Of a DNA stretch of 64,000 nt, positions 55,282 through 64,000 are shown piece after piece. Position 1 is the first letter of the stretch, and every line of letters begins with the position of its first letter. Source of the DNA: Parelaphostrongylus tenuis (lineage: Eukaryota > Nematoda > Chromadorea > Rhabditida > Metastrongylidae). A program made the position numbers and the translations under genes. Location of the stretch: the NCBI GenBank assembly GCA_019055375.1, contig JAHQIW010004746.1:146320-210319 (forward strand), in the 5' to 3' direction. The notes under the pieces are model-generated. The model saw only the letters and a program-made list of their open reading frames with translations. It did no database searches and had not been told where the DNA came from.

Positions 55282-58200
55282 CTACTCCATCATATCGTCA
55301 TCACCAAAATTTTCATTATCCTCGTTAACTTGTGCGCCTTCGTCCATTGTTTCCATCTCGGCAGTAGACGACTCGCCCTTCGACTTTTTAAGAGCTTTGA
55401 CTTTCCTGCAGCACAAAGATTAGATGCTGCTGGTATACAATAGATTACCTAAGTTGTTTTCGACTATGAGGGAAACGCTGACGATTAGGACATGTGACAA
55501 GTAAAATAAGAAAGTTTGACATGCATTACAAATAGTTTTGTTGTCGATAGGATAAGCTTCAAAAGTCGGGTAACAAACTTTCAAGTTCTTCCCGGCCTTA
55601 ATTCTCAAACGGCCGCTTCCAAAGCAACACTTGAGAAACGAACCTGGTTTGGATGGCATCGGTATTCTGTTTTCCAACATGAATTCGAGCCAACTGATTA
55701 CCAAGCACATCTTCAGACATATTTTTTCGTCGTTTAGTCTAAACATGATTTATTAAGACTGACAAGCTATCTAGATGGATAAGGACAGTTAAATCGAAGA
55801 TTCCTGCAACATTCGTTGAGTATAGTTTTCCCAAATTTGTCACTGAGTAGGATTGAAATGTGCATGCATTGCACACTGGCTAAGCAAGCTGATCCGTAAA
55901 AAAAGTCTAGCGGTAGCTGTGACCACGGTTGTAGAAGAGTGTAGTTTGCACAAGCAAAACTTCATGTTATCTCAGCTTGTGCAAAGAAGACAGTCTAACA
56001 GGTCTAAATAGAGCTATCTTAACCCGACAAAAAGCATCACCAGATCTTAAGTTTCCTTTCATTAGAAGAGTAAACCATTTGGGACATGAAAAAAGATTAT
56101 TGGGGGTTAAACAGAGTAGGTGAAGACCAACCAGCCATTTCTAGGGCTACGTATCATTGTAATTTGAAAAATACCAATAATGCTTTCGGCTTCTTGCAAG
56201 CAGTTTTGAATAAAGCATCAGTGGCGATCTTTGTCCGATCCACCTTGAAATCGATTGACGGACCCATTTCGAGAAGTTCTATCCGGGGAACATTGGTAGC
56301 GCTCTTCAACATCACCACTCTGAAAGCTTTCAAATAATGAAAGTGAATGAAGCTGTGAAACTACCTTCAAAGATAGGAAATTATGTTGGCACTCAAAACA
56401 CATCCTTCTGTTTCAATCACTGACACCAGTTTATCTAATAATTATGACTGCCACTAAAAGGTCATTATAAAAGAATTGACTGGATCGAAAACGATGGTAA
56501 TTAGTTTCCAAAGTTTCTCCCGCTCATTTCTATTTGATCTAATACGAATTTTCACGTATCAATATTCAATCGAAACCTACCTTAATAATGAGGTGAGTGC
56601 TACCTGCACTAGTTAATTGTTGAGTTCAGCTACTAAGTCATTGAAACTAAAACTAATTCAAGCAACTTTATCTAATATTTAGATGACCTGAAGCGACGCT
56701 TTTTCAAGCCCTAGTATGAATATAAATTTTCAGCGACTTTACTAAATTCAATAGAAACAACTATAATCTATGTATCTTTGCCAACAACGAACTGATTTTT
56801 TTGGAGATCTACAGAAATTTCCGAAGTTTCACGTGAAACTTAGTGCTGCTTATTCGATTCCTAGGCGCTTTCAAAGTTTCAGCACGCCAACTCTAACCAC
56901 TATGACAGAAACCTATTTCAATTCCTTCCAATTTAACTCGAAGAATAGATTTACCTGAAAAATCTTATACAATATCATTAGAGGGATAGTCCACTAACTC
57001 TTAAAAATACTCTGCTTATCAAATATTAACAACAATTTCCAAAAGAAGGAAAAACAGCTCTAGAAACCAAGTGTTTGAGTAAATAAAATTATTAGCGCGC
57101 AATAAAAAAGTGCATCTGCTCCTTACAAAAAGGATTCTCTTTGTGCAAAAGAAGTAAGCTGGATAACATTAACACTTCTTGAAGTTTTCAGCCATCAAGC
57201 AGCAGCTCTAAATAGTATTCGAACTCAGAAAAATCTTGAAAGTTGCTCTGAAATTTCAGATTCTTATTGAGGGGTGAGAAGCAAAAGACGGAGACTACAT
57301 TTCCACGAAACTAATTCGTTGTGGAGCTCCCGAATATTATATTTTAAAAAAAAACCAACGCTATTTTGCAGATTACGAATAAATTCAAAAAAAGGGGAAT
57401 TTAGACAATACTCAATAATGACTTTACCTATAAACTCTCATGTAGATCATATTGTCCTTTGCGGTAAACGATACAAAAGCCTCAAGTCCTTGAAGGCGAA
57501 TCTACAAGGGCAGAGATTATTGGAAGCACATATCTTTCAAAACGTATTCAAACAAGAAGAATGAGATGGGAAAATGGTGATATACATTTGCTTCTCACTT
57601 GAGGTTATGTCACCAAACTCCTACTGAGACTCAAAATCACAACTAAATAGTAAATCACCATGTCGACAGTAGGCCCTTTGAAGAAGTCGACCAATAGATT
57701 CCCTATCCTCTTCATGGTGGGGTCGGATTCGAATAGAGGACCTTCCAAACATATGCATGGCTTCGTGCCCAACATCACTTTCGGCGTCTGGAAACCCACC
57801 GGTTAGGATCGAGATAAATCCGCTTGTACTAAGATGAAGAATCAAAAATAAGGATAAAACAGGTCACCTCAAAATTCCGAGCAGGGATGTAGTTCACTAT
57901 GTGAAGTTCGGCCATGTCTAGAATGTGACCGTCATACGATCGTCCGAACGTAAGATTGTACGGACGCTTCTTTGTCGACGAACCAAACAGAAAGAGCGAC
58001 GAGTCGTACTTCTCCATGAATTTCTCTATAGGTGTCTCGTCATCGAAAAGATGAAACGGATTATGTCTGAAACAAAAGAAGGGATCTTAGGCCAAAGGGT
58101 TACATTGTTCGTTCCATTTCTGTGGTTGAAAAAAATACTTCTATAGAAGGTAAAAGAGGCTCCTACATCTCTTGCTATGGACGGATCCAAGTAGAACTCA

Positions 58201-59140
58201 GACTTGCGAATTGTAAACTAATAACTGATAAATCTACTCTTTATTCAGCTTAACAAAACTACCAAGTAGTAGTTGAACCATGACTCTTCATGATGAGTTG
58301 AATAAATCATTTTACTTCTATCTAGTAGGAATGACAAGAATAAAAGTCCACTGGAGGTAGTAGTGGGATTTTATAAAGTAAGTACATTTATTTACAAACG
58401 AGATATCCAGAAGCCAGGTATACAGCTCAGCAATGGAAACACAATTTGACACTTGACACTTCATAGATCGCCTCACATGATTCATTTCTCACTGTGTGGA
58501 TCCCATTAGTTCTAAGATTCAATTCATTTAATCGGCTTTTTCTTGATCGCCGCAGATTATTAGCCGAGCGAGTCTCCTTGCAATCTCGAGGATAACCTAG
58601 CGGTGGCGTTCCATAAGGAACTATTGCTGACTGCCGGAAGGAAGTTGGGGAGGGGCTCTAAGCACACCGCAACAAGCATCACAACCACTTGGCCACGGCG
58701 CTCCCGGAAGCAAAATTTCTTCCAGAAAATAATCTAACTAAAAAGGGAAGCATATGCAAGAGTATCCACGAGTTAACGAGCGTTTCCCGGAAAAGGTGAG
58801 AAGAGCGCTTAACCCCGCCTGAGATTCGTTTTGTTTGTCGCATAACACCTTTTGATATAAAAACAATAGCATATAATTGGTATAAAATCGCTTAAATGAG
58901 AAGAATTCTTATTGAGCGAAAGCGAGTCGAATGATCCGTGAAAATCAGAGAGACTCACCGCTTCAGCTGCTGTGCCAGTGGTTTCTTCAACGAGTAGATG
59001 TCCAACATCGCATCGACCACGGTCTGATTCGTCTTCGAACCTTTCACAATCAGTGCCGTCTTGTCATTCTCGACGACTTTAGGCGCTCGATCGTCCAGTA
59101 CTCGCTTGCCTTTTCGGGTTTTCACTTTATTAATACGCAT
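55282..59140 (-). CDS. Ribosome production factor 2 (RPF2, Brix domain), complete
   Basis: Brix-domain protein that, with RRS1, brings the 5S RNP into the 60S pre-ribosome in the nucleolus. Seven exons on the minus strand: 59140-58959, 58066-57868, 57787-57659, 57501-57428, 56319-56175, 55738-55644, 55405-55282. All joins are in phase; 948 bases, 315 residues (human 306). Landmarks: KTRKGKRVLDDRAPKVVEND, ALIVKGSKTNQTV, LFLFGSSTKKRPYNLTFGR, DGHILDMAELHI, LLVDFFKGPTVDM, IRLQGLEAFVSFTA, PRIELLEMGPSIDF, RIHVGKQNTDAIQTRKVK. Acidic C-terminal tail. The start ATG is preceded by a TTTCAG acceptor. Tail-to-tail with DCTN6, stop codons 97 bases apart. Confidence 0.96.
58545..58715 (-). mobile_element. 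SINE with tRNA-Ser/Leu-like head
   Basis: Minus-strand copy of the 52780-52990 element, inserted in RPF2 intron 1 in sense with the gene. Confidence 0.55.
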
Positions 59141-59146
59141 TGTACC

Positions 59147-59152
59147 CTGAAA
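59147..59152 (-). promoter_or_regulatory. Probable spliced-leader acceptor for RPF2
   Basis: TTTCAG on the minus strand, 6 bases before the RPF2 ATG, with no in-frame upstream exon. In nematodes such a site just before the start codon normally accepts a trans-spliced leader. Inferred from sequence alone. Confidence 0.65.
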
Positions 59153-59484
59153 CTAGAGAAGTAGAGATCGTGTGGACAATTGAACAAATCAGCATAAATG
59201 TTGGTAGAATGAACAAAACATAAGCAGTGAAGTAGAAGTAATCGTAAACAAGTAAACAATAAACAAAACAGCAATCGAAGAACATCGGAAAATATAAGCA
59301 AATTCAAAATAAATACCGATAAACATTGGGAACCGAGAAGCCAGTCGGAGTAGGAATGAAGTCGACTGCGAGTAGATCATCTCCGAATCGACGCGACTAC
59401 TGGAGACGATGATCAACCACAGCAAGTCGACTGTGATATTTATGGAGAGAACTACTTGACTATCTAGGAAGTTCACATCGTTTT

Positions 59485-60345
59485 GTTTTCGTTCTTAATG
59501 ATTATTGCAACGAAATTACATCATTTCGATGTCGTTCAATTGGGTATTTTCTCGCAAACATTTGATATACAACTTGCCCATAGTTGCTTTAAGATGAAGC
59601 TGCCGTGGGAACAAATTCATGGTATGCCCCATCCGAAAAACTCCGCAGGGAATGATGCTCTCGCGGTTCCAAGAAATGACCATATGCGTTCCTCCTTATG
59701 GAAATCCTTAGTTAAGGTCAACAAAGGCTTGTGACTGATGAGAGGACCGCTTGCTATGCTCGTGAGGGTTGTCGAAGACTACCCACGATCGTCGCAAGCG
59801 ATCTCGTCGTCCAGAAAGTCGGGCCCGCGAGCGTGATGAGCAAGTTTGGCACGCTTCCAGGGCTCCAGGGCTTCGGTCAGTTCATGTTCCACCCACTTTA
59901 ACTTCCTCCAGACCTTCTTACCCAGTTCATGCAGAATATTGGCAATGGTCTTAAAGCAACATTCAGCTTCGTCGGCTAGCATTCGCCACGTCGTTGGGGA
60001 ATTCTCTTCAATCATCTCAGGGGCTGCTTGACGACCAACTTCTTATGGACGGCCCGAGCGCGATTGATCCTCCAAACTGTTCTCTCCAGTCTGAACTTCG
60101 CGAACCACTTCCTGGCCGCCCTTTCTGCAACCATAACATCCCCCAAGCTCCGTTAATATTGCGCGCCGCTTCAATAAGATTTTCTCCCTACTCGCCATTC
60201 GTGTATGAGTAGCGAGCGGATTTTTCCCACGACAGCTCCATTTAAAGTAAGTTTAGGCAAATTGCGTACCTGAATATTCACATGAACATGAAAATGTGCT
60301 ACTGGAGGATACCGAAACCATGCAGTTTCATCACGAAATTCAATC
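59485..60345 (-). mobile_element. Mariner transposon, broken
   Basis: Ends are inverted ('gcaacgaaattacatcatt' left, 'tgcagtttcatcacgaaatt' right). Transposase on the minus strand: HTH part near 60240-60070 (SLLIHEWRVGRK, RKWFAKF), then PEMIEENSPTTWRMLADEAE, TIANILHELGKKVWRKLKWV and EHELTEALEPWKRAKL (60015-59830). Frames change at least twice and the DD34D catalytic part is absent, replaced by the inverted left end (MKLPWEQIHG at 59594). Confidence 0.75.
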
Positions 60346-60384
60346 AAAAAAACTAGAACGACACGAATTTCTTAATAAACTTGT

Positions 60385-60620
60385 AGCAAAGCAAGTTAGA
60401 GAGTCTAATACACGTGTTCAGGCCTTGACAGCCTCGTCAGTCGGGCGGTACGCTTCGTCTTTATTTAGCCAATTCTCTCGCGGGAACCCGACTCTCTATA
60501 GAAAGTTGGCGCGGCCGAACCTTTCACAAGTGCCATTGAGTGAAAATATCATTGCATGGACAGTGTTTTATACTCGATTGCCCTTGGCTAGTATCAGTAA
60601 TCATTCGGAAATGACCTTAT
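60385..60620 (-). mobile_element. Hammerhead repeat (-) half, decayed
   Basis: Ribozyme region 60406-60446: minus strand GCCCGA, CTGACGA, stem II GGC with loop TGTCAAG and GCC, then TGAA in place of GAAA, CACGTG, TATTAG. Followed by 'acagtgttttatactcgat' at the inner end. Confidence 0.55.
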
Positions 60621-60764
60621 TTGACCGCCGATTGCGGTGTTATGATGTGTCTAAATAAACCCAAGGATGTAGAGTGGTGTGCAAAAACGTTTGCGTCAGT
60701 CGGGATTTGAACCTAGACCTTACTCTTTCCGGGAGCATACTTGGCTGGTGTCGTTAGATATATC

Positions 60765-61195
60765 ATAACTTTCGTCTCGAGTGTTTTCTCAAGACCACGC
60801 TCGAAATTCAGTATGCTGATAATCATCTCAATACGCCTACTGAAACGAAAGGTATGATGTATTTGACGAGATTAGCCATGAGCAATCGAGTGTAAAACAC
60901 TGCCCATTCGTGATATTTTCACTTCACGGAGCGTGTAAAACGTTCGTCTTCGCCAACTCTATATGGGGGGGGGGAGGGGAAGGGGCTGGAGGGTTGGGTT
61001 CTCCAGAGAGTAGTGGCTAAAATAAAGACGAAGGGCATCGGCCAACTGATGAGACTGTCAAGGTCGAAACACTGTATCGGCCTCTGTAAGTTCGCCATTA
61101 ACTGACCACATGCATGGCTCAAAAAATGACAGCCAAGCATATTAAAAGTTGAGCGTGGTCTTAAGAAAGCACACGAAACGAAAGGCATCACCTGT
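60765..61195. mobile_element. Hammerhead element, truncated (-) end and full (+) half
   Basis: (-) outer block at 60765-60830 ('caagaccacgctcgaaatt'), (+) half 60880-61195. A run of G (60964-60980) is inserted in the inner block. Confidence 0.65.
61040..61082 (+). ncRNA. Hammerhead ribozyme, intact core, GGCC stem I
   Basis: GGCCAA, CTGATGA, stem II GACT with loop GTCAA and GGTC, GAAA, CACTG, TA, TCGGCC. Stem I keeps GGCC/GGCC, a fourth variant in which both strands changed. Confidence 0.68.
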
Positions 61196-61855
61196 TGCAT
61201 TCTACAAACACGAATCGTCAAAGAAACAGCCATAGGTCAACTCTCCGAACACAATCAGAAAATGAACTAAAAATCGTCACCGATACTAAATAAAACATAG
61301 AAAGAAAGGCGGCTAAAAACTTAGCAAAGACTAACCAACTCTGCATTAACCAGTGGTAGATTAAACAGCAAAAAACGTTAAGAATGATTTTAAAAAAAAA
61401 TCACGTTTTTTTTAAAGAAAATCTGATTTAGATCTTCCCTCTTCAAACCTACTACTGGAGATCTACCAGGAAAAAAATCTCGTAGGTCAAATTTCAGGAT
61501 AAAAACCCCTTCGCGACGACAGGATCCGGAGATTTCCCACCTCTTCAATGGATCTCCCAAGTCTTCAATCACTTGAAATCAAACGCGTTATTTAACGCAC
61601 TTACTCCGTAACCTCGGATTAGACAACGTCTATTTCGCCATATTATATTCGTCGATCCAGAGGCGAACTTGCGATCTCCCGGGGGTTTCTGTCCGTCGGG
61701 GTCGGCCTGTCAGTCGCTTATTTGACCTCCTTGTGATCTCCCTTTTCTGTTTTTTTTTTCCTTTACAAAATCGCTACACATGTATCTACTTTTGTTTCAT
61801 ACACAGGTGCCATTCGTTTCGTATTACTCATCTTTTTTGAAGAAGCTCATTCAAA

Positions 61856-63348
61856 ATGGCTATGGCAGCGAGAGGACGTAACTCTAAACTCCCACCGGAG
61901 GTAGATTTTCTCGTGAAAGCTCTTTTTTTTGTCGGATTTTCATCTGAGTTCTTTTTGTGGTCTATTTTAGGTAAATCGCATTTTATACATCAAAAACCTG
62001 CCGTACAAGATCACTTCGAGCGAGATGTATGAGATTTTTGGCAAATTCGGAGCGATTCGGCAAATAAGAGTGTAAGACAGCTCAGTATTTGTGCATTTCC
62101 CTTTTAATTGAGCGCAGGTGGCGCATTGGTTAGAGGTGCTCTGCGTCGCCCACGAGGTCAATAGCTCGATCTCGCCCTCATGGCTTACCAAGCGAATCCC
62201 TCCGGGGTTGGGGGATTGGAAGCAAACTGGTCATGGGCTTGTCTGAGAGGAAAAGCAGTACTTACTCGATATGGCGGTAGGCCACCACGAGTCATCATAA
62301 AGGCCAGATGTGCATTCAGTTACCTCAGGCGAAGTTTGAAAATGGAAACGAATGTATGGAGCCTCCCTCAGGGATTGGTCAATGCTGAAAGCTTTATCCT
62401 TTAGCTTATATATTCTCAGTTGATCACAACTATTAGGAGAGCTAGTGGCGCATTGGCCAGAGGTGCGCTACGCAAGGTTTGATCGCAGTGCAAAGCTCAC
62501 CGAACTTATGACCCCAACCGGGGTTGGTGAATATGTACCAGGCCAGTCTGGGAGGATAACAGCATTGATTTGACACATTGGCAGGTTAACATGACTCATT
62601 GTACAGGCTCGAAATACGTTCAGTCACCTCCAACTATGCTTGATGAAGTGAATTCGTGACCCATCTATCCCTCAGGGATTGGTCAGCGCCGAGAGCTTTA
62701 TCCTTTAGCTTTGTTATTCTCGGTTGGTTACAACTGTTAGGAGAGCTAGTGGCGCATTGGCTAGAGGTGCGCTACAACGTACGCAAGGTTCGATCGCAGT
62801 GCAAAGCTCACCGAACCTTATATGACCCCAACCGGGGTTGGTGAATATGTACCAGGCCAGTCTGGGAGGATAACAGCATTGACTTGATACATCGGCAGGC
62901 TACCAGCACTCATTGTACAGGCCCGACATGCGTTCAGTCACCCTAAGAATGCTTGGTGAAGTGAATCCATGACCCATCCATCCCTCAGGGTTTGGTCAGC
63001 GGCGACAGCTTTACAGCATATCACAGCTATTTAAGCGATGAATTAACTTTATGAATGTTACTCTTGTTAGTGATGGTCGTTGTTTTTTTTAGAGGATCAA
63101 CGAATGAAACGAGAGGAACGGCTTTTGTTGTCTACGAGGATATCTATGATGCGAAGAATGCTTGTGAACACATGAGTGGTTTCAACGTTTCCAACAGGTT
63201 TGTCTTTCACCATTTTCTAGACTATCATTGACTAACCCAATGCGATCGCAATAATTAGGGTTAGTTAAATCGCTAATCGCTTTCCAGGTACTTAGTTGTG
63301 CTCTACTATCAAGCCACGAAAGCGTATAAACGAATGGACACCGAAAAG
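61856..63348 (+). CDS. SF3B6 (SF3b 14 kDa, p14), 3' end outside window
   Basis: RRM protein of the U2 snRNP SF3b complex that contacts the branch-point region. Exons: 61856-61900 ([15 protein letters not shown]), 61971-62071 ([23 protein letters not shown]2 = LYIKNL), 63093-63197 ([19 protein letters not shown]1 = RGTAFVVY) and 63288-63348 ([20 protein letters not shown]). All joins in phase. Aligns almost residue for residue with human SF3B6 to about residue 108; the last exon (KKEEQL... in human) is not in the window. Intron 2 has been enlarged by three SINE insertions. Confidence 0.95.
62105..62405 (+). mobile_element. tRNA-derived SINE
   Basis: Starts 34 bases inside SF3B6 intron 2. Head 'aggtggcgcattggttagag', B box 'agctcgatctcgccctcat', tail 'gctttatcctttagct'. 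Confidence 0.72.
62440..63020 (+). mobile_element. Two SINEs in direct tandem
   Basis: 62440-62715 and 62735-63020 are direct repeats of each other, both starting 'aggagagctagtggcgcatt' and sharing 'tcgcagtgcaaagctcaccg' and 'aatatgtaccaggccagtct'. A tandem duplication of one inserted SINE rather than two insertions. The ORF 62656-62844 is not a gene. Confidence 0.7.
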
Positions 63349-63484
63349 GTTCGTTTCATCAAGATTTCCAATTTTTTACTTTGCTTTGCATTTCTTCACA
63401 CATGCTCAGTTTACTTAACATTGAGAAGAAAGATTCAAGTTCCATACTGAACTAAAATTCAGTTCTATTCATAATTATTATTTG

Positions 63485-63745
63485 ATTAAACATGTCATGT
63501 GGTCTGGTAATGGACTGTTGTACAGCCCGATACACGTGTTTCGGCTTGAGCATCCTCGTCAGCCGGACAGAGCCCTTCATCTTGAGCCAGTCCTTTCAGG
63601 ATGCCCCAGTCGCCCACTAAGAGTACTATGCGGCTGTGCAAGAGCCCGTTAACAGGCCACATAACATGTTGGCTCGAATAATAATCATGAGATATGTTGG
63701 AATTTGAGCGTGGTTTTAAGAAAGTACTTGAAACAAACGGTGTAA
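63485..63745. mobile_element. Hammerhead fold-back element, centre deleted
   Basis: (-) half 63485-63620 with a ribozyme, joined directly to the outer end of a (+) half ('gtgcaagagcccgttaacag', 'gagatatgttggaatttgag'). The inner block and the second ribozyme are lost. Confidence 0.7.
63525..63568 (-). ncRNA. Hammerhead ribozyme
   Basis: Minus strand: GTCCGG, CTGACGA, stem II GG..CC with a long loop, GAAA, CACGTG, TA, TCGGGC. Stem I has one mismatch and a G-U. Confidence 0.7.
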
Positions 63746-63749
63746 AATT

Positions 63750-64000
63750 CATTTTATACCTTTCTTTCGAGTGTTTTATTAAGACCACGCTCAAATTTCA
63801 GATCCTTTCATTTTATTTGAGCCAACATGTCATGTGGTCTGGTAAGGGCTCTTGTACAGCCCGATACACGTGTTTCAACCTTACAGTCCAAATAAAGGTA
63901 TAATATGATAAAAATACCCAGCCAAAGAACAATCGAGTGTACAACACTCTGTGTTAGGTGAAAATTTCACTTGACATAGAGTGTTAAGCGTTCGTCTTCG
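63750..64000. mobile_element. Hammerhead fold-back element, cut by window end
   Basis: (-) half 63765-63885, its ribozyme truncated after the GAAA side ('acacgtgtttcaaccttac'), then (+) half from 63915 ('aagaacaatcgagtgtacaa') running off the edge. Confidence 0.7.

Noticed and set aside
62656..62844. 62-residue ORF in SF3B6 intron 2
   Set aside because: Spans the junction of two tandem SINEs.
12175..63020. tRNA genes at the many 'ggttcgat' sites
   Set aside because: All have a SINE body and tail after the B box and lack a closed acceptor stem; they are tRNA-derived SINEs.
1..64000. CRISPR arrays, bacterial operons, ribosome binding sites, riboswitches
   Set aside because: The window is eukaryotic; no regular short direct repeats with unique spacers were seen.

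Overview
The window is AT-rich, intron-dense eukaryotic DNA, most likely from a parasitic (strongylid or hookworm-like) nematode. This is inferred from four things. Introns end in TTTCAG-type acceptors. A spliced-leader-type acceptor sits 6 bases before the RPF2 start codon. There are SCP/TAPS (ASP-like) CAP-domain genes. RTE-type retrotransposon remnants and tRNA-derived SINEs are dense. I cannot name the species.

Layout. 908-16626 (+): exons of NELF-C/D (TH1), recognisable from a short way into the gene to its stop codon, with long introns full of repeats, two reading-frame breaks and one conserved segment I could not find. 17440-18340: inverted repeats. 20482-20930 (-): remnant of an ABCA-type ATP-binding domain. 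21700-22720: dead RTE reverse transcriptase. 22910-24350 (-): dead piggyBac transposase. 24400-29950: old repeats. 29940-37933: a CAP gene copy (A) carrying a Merlin/IS1595-type transposon, a pair of ~2-kb inverted arms and a second 0.5-kb inverted pair around a flipped exon. 40180-43648: its less rearranged paralogue (B). 44900-52400: repeats and an old duplication. 53498-55184 (+): dynactin subunit DCTN6. 55282-59140 (-): a complete seven-exon RPF2 gene, convergent with DCTN6. 59480-60345: broken mariner. 61856-63348 (+): SF3B6 (SF3b p14), running off the right edge.

The most unusual signal is a dispersed fold-back repeat family in which each half encodes a type I hammerhead ribozyme: CTGANGA core, a stem II often closed by GCAA, then GAAA, loop-less CACGTG and TA before the second stem I strand. 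At least eight copies look intact and a dozen more are decayed. Different copies have different but mutually complementary stem I strands (GCCCGA/TCGGGC, GTGCAA/TTGCAC, GTGGC/GCCAC), which is the covariation expected of a selected RNA. Most copies form head-to-head pairs, so transcripts of either strand would carry a ribozyme.

The four conserved host genes are housekeeping: transcription pausing, dynein-dynactin transport, 5S RNP/60S ribosome assembly and U2 snRNP branch-site recognition. They do not form a functional cluster. Everything between them is mostly transposon-derived, and many apparent ORFs there are repeat shadows.
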